DNA of 64,000 bases from Neisseria sp. (GTDB lineage Bacteria; Pseudomonadota; Gammaproteobacteria; Burkholderiales; Neisseriaceae): NCBI RefSeq assembly GCF_030527965.1, contig NZ_JAUMZU010000005.1, positions 53,775-117,774 on the forward strand. The letters are read 5' to 3'. The notes under the pieces were generated by a model. It was not told the DNA's origin and searched no databases. It worked only from the letters and a program-made list of their open reading frames with translations. This document shows, one piece after another, positions 49,546 to 56,690 of this stretch (the stretch's first letter is position 1; each line of letters opens with the position of its first letter). A program made the translations under genes and the position numbers.

Positions 49546-51267
49546 TTAGTTATTTTCCGGTGGCTCTATGCCTACCAAAACATAGAACCTGCCTTTCCCG
49601 TATCTTTGATGTCGCCATCGACTGCCTGAATTATTCCTTTTCAACCAGTTTACAGCGTGAAGCACGGTGCACGCTTTTTCTGTATCAAAGCTCTTGGCAA
49701 TTTCATTTTCAAATACTGCTGGAATAATCCAAAATTCGTCATGCTCTGCCTTATCAGCACGCTTTCTATATCCTGCATGGTTGTGTTGTGTTCCGTCTAT
49801 TGACCATGAAGTAAATCGTTGAGAATCGCCGTGCAACTGCATAAAATCCGTTGCCTGTTTGATTATCTGCATATCTTCCTGCTTTCCTGATCCGTTGCGT
49901 GCCAGCCATGTGTTAAAACAGTGCTTGATTCCGTCCATACCGACACCAACAGGCAAGCCTGTTATAGGTGCTGCTAGTTCTAAGGCGGCGGCTATCATGG
50001 CGAAGCGTTTCGCTACTCTGCGGGCTTGGCCGGATAATTCGGGCATGGTCTGCATAAATGCATCTATACGTTCCAGTGCCTTTGCCGGTGTGTCTGAATC
50101 AATCAGACGGATAAAAGCGCAGCCTGCTTCTCCATAGGTCTGTTCTGTTGCTTGTTGTAAATGCTCTGATAGTAAAGCCCCATTCTTGAAGTCGTGCAGA
50201 GTGTCGTAGATACCGTGCTGCGCTATTGCGGGAATAGATGGTAAGCGGGTAGCCTGTCCTGCGTGCCAGTCTGAAATGCCATTCAGTATCGAATCAGGTG
50301 TTTTTTCCCCAGTGCTCAATACCAACACACGCCATCGGCTTTGGTGGCGATTACCTCCTTCCTTGGCTCCTTGTGCTTTGTTGATGCCGTTCATAATGCC
50401 GTAAACAGTGCTGCTGATTACTTTAGGGGCTGCCTGTCCGATTTCGTCCAGCACCAGCAACCCATCATTGCGGGCTGCTGCCGTATTGGAAAATGCCAAG
50501 CCTGTGCCTTGCCATGTAATCAGGCTTTCCGATGGACGCCCCCATACGCTTAAAGCAATCTTTGCCGCTGTTGTTTTGCCGTCGGAGCTGTCGCCGTATA
50601 AATGAAAACCGCCTGATTCAGCATTGAGTAGAGAGAGTAGGGGAGCGGCAAAGGCTGTGCCTAGTGCGAGGCATATACGGCTGTTCCCCGCAGCATAACG
50701 GGCTATATTGTGTTGCCATTCTGCAAGGCTGCCTGATGCGGTATAAGCAGCTCCGTGGCTTTTATCGCCGTTATAAATAATCTTGGCCGTGCAGGTGTCA
50801 GGCTGAATCACTTCTCCATTAGGCAGGATATATGCGCCATCATGCCAACCTGCCTTGTCAGTTATGCTGTATCGTTCCTTGCTTCCTTCCGTTTGCAAAT
50901 AATCTGCCAAACGTTCGCGCTTAATACGGCCTGAAAGAATGGTAATTCCCCATGACTGCAAACGTTGCCAACATGAATGGCTGCCAATTTCCGCCGATGG
51001 AATGACATCAATCCTTTTTTGCTGTGTGAATTTATCCCGATATTGAATCACACGGTAGTAATTGCCCGCAGCATCTGTTCCGCTACCGATAATGTCTATT
51101 GTGTCTGCCAGCCTTAATGGTTCGGCTTCCATACTTTCTCCGTCTGCGGTTTTTACGCCGATATAAAACACGCCTTTATCTGTGCAAGTGAAACGAGGTT
51201 TTACGGTAAAGGTTTCTACATCGGATAAATTAATGCGCTCAAAGGCTGGATTGCTGGTGTTTGTCAT
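49546..51267 (-). CDS. DUF927-type helicase-like ATPase
   Basis: A 573-residue replication protein. The DUF927 core has Walker A HLYGDSSDGKTTAAKIAL near residue 225, Walker B GLLVLDEIGQAAP near 270, and RWRVLVLSTGEKTPDS (sensor-like) near 312. The C-terminal part (FTSWSIDGTQHNHAGYRKRADK) resembles the winged-helix end of similar satellite proteins. It overlaps the upstream primase gene by four bases, so primase and helicase activities that are fused in P4 alpha are split into two coupled genes here. It probably opens DNA at the adjacent iteron cluster. Confidence 0.85.
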   Translation of the reverse strand: MTNTSNPAFERINLSDVETFTVKPRFTCTDKGVFYIGVKTADGESMEAEPLRLADTIDIIGSGTDAAGNYYRVIQYRDKFTQQKRIDVIPSAEIGSHSCWQRLQSWGITILSGRIKRERLADYLQTEGSKERYSITDKAGWHDGAYILPNGEVIQPDTCTAKIIYNGDKSHGAAYTASGSLAEWQHNIARYAAGNSRICLALGTAFAAPLLSLLNAESGGFHLYGDSSDGKTTAAKIALSVWGRPSESLITWQGTGLAFSNTAAARNDGLLVLDEIGQAAPKVISSTVYGIMNGINKAQGAKEGGNRHQSRWRVLVLSTGEKTPDSILNGISDWHAGQATRLPSIPAIAQHGIYDTLHDFKNGALLSEHLQQATEQTYGEAGCAFIRLIDSDTPAKALERIDAFMQTMPELSGQARRVAKRFAMIAAALELAAPITGLPVGVGMDGIKHCFNTWLARNGSGKQEDMQIIKQATDFMQLHGDSQRFTSWSIDGTQHNHAGYRKRADKAEHDEFWIIPAVFENEIAKSFDTEKACTVLHAVNWLKRNNSGSRWRHQRYGKGRFYVLVGIEPPENN

Positions 51268-52388
51268 AGTTGTTTTCCTAATTTGAGTTGCTGCTCAATT
51301 TGATAAGCAGGGCGTTGTCTGCGGTTCAGTTCGTCTAATGCATCGCCTGCATAGTCGGGTTGCCAGATGCGCGTTTTAATACCCGCTTTAATGGCACGGA
51401 TTGCTAAAGCATGGGCTGCTTCATAACCAATAGGGCGTGGCTCGTCATGATCGGCAACAATTAGCAGTTCTTTCAGGCAATCAGGGAAGAGAAACGTTTT
51501 CAAGCCGTTTGCGCTTAAACAGGCCCATGCAGGCAACCCGAATAGCTCATGAGCGGCAATAGCAGTTTCTATCCCTTCAGCCACAATCAGGCGGCCTTGT
51601 TGGTCTATGGGGAATAATTGCACCGCGTTTCCTATTAGGCTGCCCGGCAAGCGGCTGCGCATTTTCTTAGCAGGCAACGGTTGCCCTGTTTCAGGGTGTC
51701 GAATATTCAACTTTGCAAACGTGTTTGCTGGTAGATTCTTAGCCCTGAACGTTGAACGGGCAGCTTTGAGATAAGTCAGATGCAGGCCTTGCAGTTGGCC
51801 GTCTAAGCTGAAAACGGCAGCAATCATGGCGGGAAAATGACCGATACATTTCAATCCGCTGTCTGTAATCTGTACCCAGTAGGGGGCTTCAGGTTGAAAG
51901 CGTAGCATTGATGAAATACCCGCCTGCACAAATAACCCCCTGCTGCGTAAATAGGCTGTAACTGCGTCAGAATCACTTACAGGCACGCTTTTATCCCAAA
52001 GTAAGGTTAAGGCGGCTTGATGGTCTTGGGCGCGTTCTGTGCTCGTTTTAGGCGGTATGTTGGAGGCAATCTTTTCAGGCTGATTTTGTTGGGCCGGTAT
52101 TAAGCCAAGCAATGAGGCCACTTGATTTACAGATTCCGTAAAGGTGTAACCAAACACCAGCATGAGCAAATCAAAACCGCTTCCGCCTTGTGGTGTGCAT
52201 TGATTGCAGATAAAGCCGCCGTTGCCTTGATAGTCGGTATATCTGAAACGGTCTTTACCCCCGCAGTAAGGGCAAGGCTGGTGTTTGTGGGTATCGAGTA
52301 GGTTGCGTGGCAAACCTAACGCAGCATGAATATCAGTCCAACGGCCATGCGCTAATGTTTTGACTGTGTTTAAATCAGGCTTATACAT
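51264..52388 (-). CDS. P4-type zinc-finger/Toprim primase
   Basis: A 374-residue DNA primase. The N-terminal zinc-binding domain of the P4 type reads CPYCGGKDRFRYTDYQGNGGFICNQC (residues about 36-61). The Toprim domain includes LIVAEGIETAIAAHELFGLPAWACLSANGLK near residue 265 and the metal-site LLIVADHDEP near 305. I start at ATG 52388 because GGGAGAA precedes it; the frame is open 29 codons further upstream without a good site. It is translationally coupled to the DUF927 gene. The operon continues from two small genes upstream. Confidence 0.87.
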   Translation of the reverse strand: MYKPDLNTVKTLAHGRWTDIHAALGLPRNLLDTHKHQPCPYCGGKDRFRYTDYQGNGGFICNQCTPQGGSGFDLLMLVFGYTFTESVNQVASLLGLIPAQQNQPEKIASNIPPKTSTERAQDHQAALTLLWDKSVPVSDSDAVTAYLRSRGLFVQAGISSMLRFQPEAPYWVQITDSGLKCIGHFPAMIAAVFSLDGQLQGLHLTYLKAARSTFRAKNLPANTFAKLNIRHPETGQPLPAKKMRSRLPGSLIGNAVQLFPIDQQGRLIVAEGIETAIAAHELFGLPAWACLSANGLKTFLFPDCLKELLIVADHDEPRPIGYEAAHALAIRAIKAGIKTRIWQPDYAGDALDELNRRQRPAYQIEQQLKLGKQL

Positions 52389-52481
52389 GTTTGATTCTCC
52401 CGTTGAAATCAGAAACGTAAGGCTGCAACTATCCGACCGGTGGGTTTCGACGCACCGGGCAGATGTTGTTTTCAAGGGGGA

Positions 52482-52829
52482 TTATTCAGATGCTTTTTCG
52501 CAACACGATAAGTCGCTGTATATTTCTGATAATGCAACCATCAAGCCGCCAACAGTGGTGTTTAAGTCCAATATAAAGCGGTTAATGTCTTCAGATTCGA
52601 TACGGTTGATTGTGTCAACATGGTTATGGGCCTCTACCAATCTGCCCGCAGTTTCTAAAATATTGCCGAGCGTAACGATAGAGCCATCTATGCTAAGCTG
52701 GAGGCGCCATTTATCTTTCTCACTAAGGTTTTCCATATTGGACAAAACATGATAGTTGCTAAGCACATCAGGGAGGCAGGCATAAAATCTGGTGTTGAGT
52801 TTTGCGGTGTGATGATTCTGCTGATTCAT
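52482..52829 (-). CDS. Hypothetical protein of the satellite replication operon
   Basis: A 115-residue protein, mostly helical with no membrane segment or signal peptide: NHHTAKLNTRFYACLPDVLSNYHVLSNMENLSEKDKWRLQLSIDGS and a C-terminal half with an LDLNTTVGGLMVALSEIYSDL helix. I do not recognise the family. It is two bases from the stop of the upstream small gene and about 90 bases from the primase start, so it belongs to the operon under the antisense-RNA leader. The equivalent place in P4 holds small regulatory or toxic genes; no function is assigned here. Confidence 0.6.
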   Translation of the reverse strand: MNQQNHHTAKLNTRFYACLPDVLSNYHVLSNMENLSEKDKWRLQLSIDGSIVTLGNILETAGRLVEAHNHVDTINRIESEDINRFILDLNTTVGGLMVALSEIYSDLSCCEKASE

Positions 52830-52831
52830 GA

Positions 52832-53107
52832 TTATTCTCCTCTAGTTTTACCTAGCATGTTGAAAATATCAGAAGCCAGAGAATCAGCGTCCCATACCGC
52901 GGGTTGCTCCGATTGTTCGGCAATAATTCGTAGTAGTACCAATGCGTTATGGCAGTCTCCATTTTCTAGCAGGGTAGAGGCTACGGCAGCCATTTGTCCG
53001 GCATGTCGGGAAAATTCGTGCAGGCTGAACAAGGTTCCGCTAATACCCGATAGAGTGGCGGTATCAATAGTTTTGAAGGATTGGTTTTGAAGATTTGAAT
53101 TTGCCAT
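52832..53107 (-). CDS. Hypothetical protein, first gene after the immunity leader
   Basis: A 91-residue protein beginning MANSNLQNQSFKTIDTATLSGISG, helical afterwards (LFSLHEFSRHAGQMAAVASTLLENGDCHNALVLLRIIAEQ) and unrecognised. I start at ATG 53107 with GGAG nine bases upstream. A longer open frame to 53239 would translate the structured RNA. The ribosome site overlaps the ACCAATG element that can pair with the antisense RNA loop, so translation of this gene is a likely target of the immunity system. Confidence 0.6.
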   Translation of the reverse strand: MANSNLQNQSFKTIDTATLSGISGTLFSLHEFSRHAGQMAAVASTLLENGDCHNALVLLRIIAEQSEQPAVWDADSLASDIFNMLGKTRGE

Positions 53108-53116
53108 GATTGGCTC

Positions 53117-53123
53117 CATTGGT
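53117..53123 (-). promoter_or_regulatory. Antisense-RNA target C at the ribosome binding site
   Basis: On the minus strand this reads ACCAATG, and the next bases are GAG, so it abuts and overlaps the GGAG ribosome site of the 91-residue gene. It is exactly complementary to CATTGGT in the structured RNA at 53170-53176. Confidence 0.55.
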
Positions 53124-53151
53124 TCTTGAGATTTGAGAATGCCCGTTAGGG

Positions 53152-53212
53152 GGCGGTGCTCTCTCTGGTACCAATGACACCAGCCTGCGCCTTGCGGTTG
53201 GCAGACACCGCC
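53152..53212 (-). ncRNA. Candidate C4/CI-type phage immunity antisense RNA
   Basis: On the minus strand a 61-base segment is closed by a perfect 7-bp stem, GGCGGTG with CACCGCC. Inside, CCAACC can pair with GGCTGG (one mismatch), and a further small GGT/ACC stem brackets the loop bases CATTGGT. That heptamer complements ACCAATG found both upstream (53303-53309) and downstream (53117-53123) in the same transcript. Phage P1 C4 and P4 CI RNAs have this organisation: a processed RNA pairs with flanking copies in its own leader to shut off the operon. The position upstream of the primase/helicase operon matches P4. Confidence 0.62.
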
Positions 53213-53248
53213 ATAGCTTGATACTTCCTGAATGTACAAAATACGTTC

Positions 53249-53260
53249 AGGCCGTCTGAA
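53249..53260 (+). other. Canonical AG-type DUS inside the element
   Basis: AGGCCGTCTGAA is the AG-DUS dialect of other Neisseria species and differs from the TGCCTGTCTGAA used by the host chromosome. It lies between the leader terminator and the structured RNA. Confidence 0.85.
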
Positions 53261-53271
53261 AGAATGGCGAT

Positions 53272-53299
53272 AAAAAATCAGCGTTTACCCTGCTGATTT
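53272..53299 (-). terminator. Leader terminator of the immunity region
   Basis: On the minus strand AAATCAGC and GCTGATTT form an 8-bp stem with a 9-base loop; the stem end runs into a tract of six T. It lies between the upstream target A and the structured RNA, so it could act as an attenuator that ends transcription early, as in P4 immunity. Confidence 0.72.
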
Positions 53300-53302
53300 G
53301 GG

Positions 53303-53309
53303 CATTGGT
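53303..53309 (-). promoter_or_regulatory. Antisense-RNA target A in the leader
   Basis: Minus-strand ACCAATG, located just before the leader terminator and about 15-20 bases after the predicted transcription start. It is an exact complement of the CATTGGT loop of the structured RNA. Confidence 0.55.
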
Positions 53310-53330
53310 GTTTTTTGAGAGAGAACCTAA

Positions 53331-53359
53331 AATTTAATTCTCAAGGCTCGTTATGTCAA
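53331..53359 (-). promoter_or_regulatory. Promoter of the immunity leader / replication operon
   Basis: Minus-strand TTGACA (53354-53359), identical to the -35 consensus, is followed by 17 bases and TAAATT (53331-53336) as a -10 with 4 of 6 matches. Transcription would start near 53324 and enter target A, then the terminator. Confidence 0.62.
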
Positions 53360-53697
53360 AGGGTTTGTGCGGTAAAAAACGCAATTCTCTGAAAAGTAAG
53401 CGGATTAATTTGACGTATTTGCCGCCTGATACCGTCTGATAGCGTTTTTTACTCGTGCGCGTACGCGTAATGCTCTGAAAATTCCCAATTTCCTGTCGTG
53501 CAAAAGGCTGTTTAGGCGGGTGTTTCGGGCTACCGCCGTTCGGCCAGTATGACAAAACCGAACATTTGCCAAGTTTTGCAGCATGGCTTTTAGCGGGCGG
53601 CAAGGGAGCAAAAACGGCGTTTGACGGTATTTCTCCGTTTTGTCCTTGCTACCTATTTCCAATACCAAAACGCGCTTAAAACGCAAATTCAGGGCTT
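53360..53697 (-). other. Unassigned stretch between the KilA-N gene and the leader promoter
   Basis: Two overlapping minus-strand frames (53334-53603 and 53405-53686) cover this stretch in different phases. Neither has a clear ribosome site or family motif; the peptides are rich in Arg, Leu and Lys. It could be a frameshifted small gene or untranslated DNA. Confidence 0.3.
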
Positions 53698-54378
53698 TTA
53701 TGCTATGGCTGCCTGAAACTTTGCCCGTTCGTCTGCCGCACGTTCAAATAATAATGCCTTGCGCTTCTCATAAGACAAGCCTTGCCCGATTAAAGCGGCA
53801 TTGCGGGCTTCCAAACGTATCAACATGGTAAGGGCTGCCTTATCTAAGCGATCGCGTTCTATTGGCTTGAATTGCCCTGTTAAAGCAGCATTGCACAATA
53901 GGGCTTCATTACTGTAGTGATAGGACTTGGCGTCTTTGCCTTCGGCTTGGCGGGTGCTCTGTATAATTTCCGCCATGACCTGAAAACCTAATTTGCTTTC
54001 AGCCCGCGCTGTGTGCCAGTCTTTACCGTTGGCAATCAGAGTTTCTATTTGTTTGTCGCACCATAGGGCAAAATCAATATCACACCAGCGGGCAAAGGCT
54101 ACAGCTAGCTTGGGGTGCAGCCAAGTGCCTTGTATTTCAGGCTGCGATAAATCGCCGCCTTTCTTGGTTTTGACGAAGTGGGATTTTCTCACTTCGCTTT
54201 TACCTTGTTTTCCCGCTTCGCGTTTGCAAAGGGCTTGAATGTAGCGCTCGGTTTCGGGCAGTCGTAACCAGTCGATAGGCCGCCTGCCGAACATGGCTGC
54301 TATCTGGGTAGCGTTAAACCATGCCTCATGCGTGGCAGAGACAGCCAAGCCTTGATAATCCAATGATAAAGTTTTCAT
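53698..54378 (-). CDS. KilA-N domain protein
   Basis: A 226-residue phage-type DNA-binding protein. The KilA-N domain occupies about residues 14-110: AWFNATQIAAMFGRRPIDWLRLPETERYIQAL, then VKTKKGGDLSQPEIQGTWLHPKLAVAFARWCDIDFALWCDKQIETLI. A helical C-terminus follows. Such domains occur in antirepressors such as P1 Ant. ATG 54378 has GGACT upstream and overlaps the stop of the preceding HTH gene, so the two are coupled. The longer open frame to 54510 lies inside that gene. Its place just upstream of the immunity region suggests a regulatory role. Confidence 0.83.
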   Translation of the reverse strand: MKTLSLDYQGLAVSATHEAWFNATQIAAMFGRRPIDWLRLPETERYIQALCKREAGKQGKSEVRKSHFVKTKKGGDLSQPEIQGTWLHPKLAVAFARWCDIDFALWCDKQIETLIANGKDWHTARAESKLGFQVMAEIIQSTRQAEGKDAKSYHYSNEALLCNAALTGQFKPIERDRLDKAALTMLIRLEARNAALIGQGLSYEKRKALLFERAADERAKFQAAIA

Positions 54379-54668
54379 ACTGAGTCCTTTCCCTGTATCA
54401 GCCGGTAACGCCCGCGCTTTACGGTCTGTCCGTATTGGTTTTTGATGTTTTCCATTGTGCAGGTAATGTTGTGCCCCGACAGCCGCAATTCGTGAATGCG
54501 GGCATTGCATCCCATAATGCCCATTTGGTGCATGTCGTAAGCGGTCAGCGTTCTGCCTGATTTCAACACGGCCAAAATGCGCTCGTTTTGTGATGGTGGT
54601 GTAGAATGGCGGCTCTGTGTGTGGCCGTCTGAAATGTCTTGTGTGTTTCGGGCGGTTTCTTTTTGCAT
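54375..54668 (-). CDS. Small helix-turn-helix-type protein
   Basis: A 97-residue protein. After a polar N-terminus (GHTQSRHSTPPSQ), a winged-helix-like segment runs NERILAVLKSGRTLTAYDMHQMGIMGCNARIHELRLSGHNITCTMENIKNQYGQTVKRGRYRLI. This matches the short helix-turn-helix proteins common in phage and satellite genomes, where the NARIxELRxxGHxI motif is the recognition part. It overlaps the KilA-N gene by four bases. A near-canonical AG-DUS core (GCCGTCTGAA) sits in the 5' part of the gene at 54624-54633. Confidence 0.72.
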   Translation of the reverse strand: MQKETARNTQDISDGHTQSRHSTPPSQNERILAVLKSGRTLTAYDMHQMGIMGCNARIHELRLSGHNITCTMENIKNQYGQTVKRGRYRLIQGKDSV

Positions 54669-54684
54669 GGTGTTTCTCCCCCTG

Positions 54685-54897
54685 TTAAATGCGATGCTCT
54701 GCCAGTCGATTAATGTAGGCGCTGATTTCGCTTGCTTTGAATCCTACTGCCCGCTCGGACAATTTAAACGGGCGTGGCATATCAGGGTCAAAGCGGCGGT
54801 TTTTCGGGTCTAGCCTGTACCAAAGGGTAGCCAGTGAGATACCCAATGCGGCGGCGGCCTGTTTGGGGCGGTAAATGGTTTCGTTGGCTGGCTTCAT
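54685..54897 (-). CDS. AlpA-like excisionase/regulator
   Basis: A 70-residue MerR-like helix-turn-helix protein: TIYRPKQAAAALGISLATLWYRLDPKNRRFDPDMPRPFKLSERAVGFKASEISAYINRLAE. This is the AlpA pattern, in which the protein activates integrase expression or acts as an excisionase (P4 Vis is a relative). A GGTAAGC-type site precedes the ATG. It is the first gene of the minus-strand group that continues to the KilA-N gene. ATTAGATT repeats lie 80-140 bases upstream. Confidence 0.85.
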   Translation of the reverse strand: MKPANETIYRPKQAAAALGISLATLWYRLDPKNRRFDPDMPRPFKLSERAVGFKASEISAYINRLAEHRI

Positions 54898-54975
54898 TGC
54901 TTACCTTTCTGCCCTGTTGGGCGTTGTTGGATTACAGGCAAAAAGATACCGCCCTCGTAGGGCGGCTTCAGTACA

Positions 54976-55035
54976 ATTAGATTTTTTTTAATCTAATCAG
55001 TTTTCTTGTTGGATTGCGAAAAATCTAATTAGATT
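54976..55035. promoter_or_regulatory. Four ATTAGATT octamers in alternating orientation
   Basis: ATTAGATT at 54976-54983 and 55028-55035, and its reverse complement AATCTAAT at 54990-54997 and 55022-55029. The second pair overlaps to form the palindrome AATCTAATTAGATT at the very end of the 245-residue gene; the first pair is spaced by six T. This may be a bound operator for the alpA gene, a terminator of the upstream gene, or both. Confidence 0.5.
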
Positions 55036-55762
55036 TTTTTGTTTGGTTCGCTTCCGCAAATTTGGCGCGCAAATTACTTTCAGATAGGCCATAGCTGCTA
55101 AATTCGTTGCTTAGATAATCAATAACAGCGGCTTGGTTGTTAAATGTGCCCTTATCCGTCAAAGTTACTTTCAAGGCGTAAACGATATTCAACAATGCGG
55201 TGCGGTCGTCGATTTGTTTTTTTATCCCTGTCAGATTTTGGTTTTCAGCTTCCAGCTGTTGGTTCTTGTCTTTCAGTCTTTCAATCTCTGCTTTCAATTC
55301 GTCTATTTTGGCACGGGCTGCTGCGGTATCGGGTTTTGACTGTATCGGGGTCGGTTGATTTAATTCAGGCAGTCCAGATTCTTTAAGAAAAGCATTAACT
55401 GCCTCTTTCCCCAAGTATATATTTTGATAATCATTGTATTCTGTCCAGTTGGGATTATCATCACTACAGCCATAATCAAAACAGTCGTATGTCGCCACAA
55501 ATCTTAAAAAATGAAAGAAAGGCTTCCCGTCTTTTGTTTTTGTCGGAACAAACCGCTCCGTCATGTCTTTTTCGAAAGGATTCTCATCAACATACTCAAA
55601 AGGTATATCTAATCGATGTTCTTCATATTTCCGCAATAAATATTTTGCCGTATCGGCAAGGCTCGGTGTTTCTGTATCCAGCGACTGTACAAAAAGAACA
55701 ATGTCATTCAGCAAGATATATTTATCATGCTCTGCCTTAAGAGTGTCGGCAATAAATCCCAT
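55025..55762 (-). CDS. Unrecognised 245-residue satellite cargo protein
   Basis: A soluble protein with no signal peptide or membrane segment. The N-terminal 150 residues are acidic and aromatic (FVATYDCFDYGCSDDNPNWTEYNDYQNIYLG). Residues about 155-195 form a coiled coil (AKIDELKAEIERLKDKNQQLEAENQNL). The C-terminus LSNEFSSYGLSESNLRAKFAEANQTKK resembles a short conserved tail seen on several proteins of integrated elements. I do not know its function. Its position as a free-standing gene between the recombination and toxin genes is typical for satellite cargo, including defence genes, but nothing in the sequence proves that. Confidence 0.6.
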   Translation of the reverse strand: MGFIADTLKAEHDKYILLNDIVLFVQSLDTETPSLADTAKYLLRKYEEHRLDIPFEYVDENPFEKDMTERFVPTKTKDGKPFFHFLRFVATYDCFDYGCSDDNPNWTEYNDYQNIYLGKEAVNAFLKESGLPELNQPTPIQSKPDTAAARAKIDELKAEIERLKDKNQQLEAENQNLTGIKKQIDDRTALLNIVYALKVTLTDKGTFNNQAAVIDYLSNEFSSYGLSESNLRAKFAEANQTKKSN

Positions 55763-55779
55763 TTCTTAAATCCAATCTT

Positions 55780-56138
55780 TCAGACGACCTTAAACAGGTT
55801 ACGCAGTTGCGCCCCGTTTGTTTAAAATCGGCCGTGTTGCGTGTTACCAAAATCAAGCGGTGCTGTATTTGCCGCTATCCATGAATCGTTTTCCGGTGCT
55901 TTGTCGGGAATGTGCAGGCGGCCTGTGCAAACCAATCAAACAGGCTTTTAGACGGCTTGCGGATCAGCTTTTTATAGTCGGCATAGCTCAAGGGTGCATG
56001 CGCGTTTAACCTTAGCATACGATAACAATCTACTACTCCTGCTTCGCCATAGCTCAAGAGTACATGTGCGGGCTTACCCATGTTGGTAATGATTACGGGG
56101 GTTTTTCTGCCTGTCGCTGTACGCGGTTGGTGTGCTGG
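55780..56138 (-). pseudogene. Decayed VapBC-type toxin-antitoxin locus
   Basis: On the minus strand, an antitoxin fragment (55918-56138) lacks its start: in-frame TAA is followed by TATGRKTPVIITNMGKPAHVLLSYGE, the Phd/YefM-type core, then a 22-codon insertion, then ADYKKLIRKPSKSLFDWFAQ. It runs directly into the C-terminal third of a PIN toxin (55780-55920): LHIPDKAPENDSWIAANTAP, then after a frameshift LILVTRNTADFKQTG, then after another shift AQLRNLFK. The toxin N-terminus with the first active-site acids is missing. A mucosa-type DUS (AGGTCGTCTGAA, reverse, 55779-55790) ends the locus. Confidence 0.75.
56048..56066 (-). repeat. Direct repeat flanking the 66-bp insertion, copy 1
   Basis: Minus-strand CATGTACTCTTGAGCTATG. 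It matches copy 2 at 55982-56000 (CATGCACCCTTGAGCTATG) at 17 of 19 positions; the copies are exactly 66 bases apart, so the insertion keeps the antitoxin reading frame. Confidence 0.8.
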
Positions 56139-56288
56139 TTAAATTCCCTGCTTTAATGTTGCTATTCATTATACTGTATCAGACGTTGTTAGATGATACG
56201 GATATTGACAGGTATGAAAAAAGCCCGCTCATCGGCTGGCATTTCGGAAGAATGAATATCCATTGGCGAAACCATAAATTCACAACAG

Positions 56289-56315
56289 AAAACCGCCCTG
56301 TAGCGGGGCGGTTTT
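56289..56315. terminator. Intrinsic terminator, GC-rich stem
   Basis: AACCGCCC and GGGCGGTT form a perfect 8-bp stem with a short loop and TT beyond. On the minus strand it stands 35 bases after the antitoxin of the intact toxin-antitoxin pair, so it ends that operon. The stretch 56139-56288 shows no supported gene. Confidence 0.75.
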
Positions 56316-56349
56316 AGACGGCATTAAGGGGCTTTGTGGCGGCTCGTGA

Positions 56350-56679
56350 TTATGCGGCGTGTGTTTTTACTTGTTGTTGCTTTTCCCGCTCTTCAAGTGT
56401 GCTGCGGATTAGTTCGTTTGCCAACATTTTCTGCTCACTCTCGATAAACCGCGCCAAAATCTGCTTAATCAAAGGCTGATAGCCGATGCCATGTAAAGCA
56501 GCAATGGCTTTCAAGTCGTCAATCATGCCTTGTTGTAGCCGTATCGAAATAGGTTTCAGGCCTAAAGCCGCATCCATTTCTTCGCCTGTAACGGCTGATT
56601 TTCTTGCAAAGGTTTCATCTGCGCCAAGTTCTCGGCTTTCCCATTGTGCCAAGTCTTCGTAAAATTTTTCGGTTTCCAT
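56350..56679 (-). CDS. Antitoxin of a BrnTA-like pair (BrnA/CopG-like)
   Basis: A 109-residue protein. The C-terminal half carries a ribbon-helix-helix-like segment of the BrnA type: LKPISIRLQQGMIDDLKAIAALHGIGYQPLIKQILARFIESEQKML. The N-terminal half is acidic. It begins 11 bases after the toxin stop, and the toxin-first order is the BrnT-BrnA arrangement. Antitoxins of this type bind their own promoter; a palindrome lies upstream of the toxin gene. Confidence 0.75.
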   Translation of the reverse strand: METEKFYEDLAQWESRELGADETFARKSAVTGEEMDAALGLKPISIRLQQGMIDDLKAIAALHGIGYQPLIKQILARFIESEQKMLANELIRSTLEEREKQQQVKTHAA

Positions 56680-56690
56680 GATGTCTTTCC

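Noticed and set aside
50267..50278. TGCCAGTCTGAA inside the DUF927 gene as a host-type DUS
   Set aside because: One mismatch to the 12-mer within coding sequence; not enough to count as a host-dialect copy.
53108..53239. N-terminal extension of the 91-residue satellite protein
   Set aside because: It would translate the closed-stem RNA; the ATG at 53107 has GGAG upstream.
53405..53686. 93-residue minus-strand frame upstream of the immunity region
   Set aside because: It overlaps another frame in a different phase, has no clear ribosome site and no recognised motif; listed only as an unassigned stretch.
56132..56317. Plus-strand 61-codon frame with a hydrophobic start
   Set aside because: It runs through the terminator stem at 56289-56315 and lies antisense to the operon; no support beyond being open.
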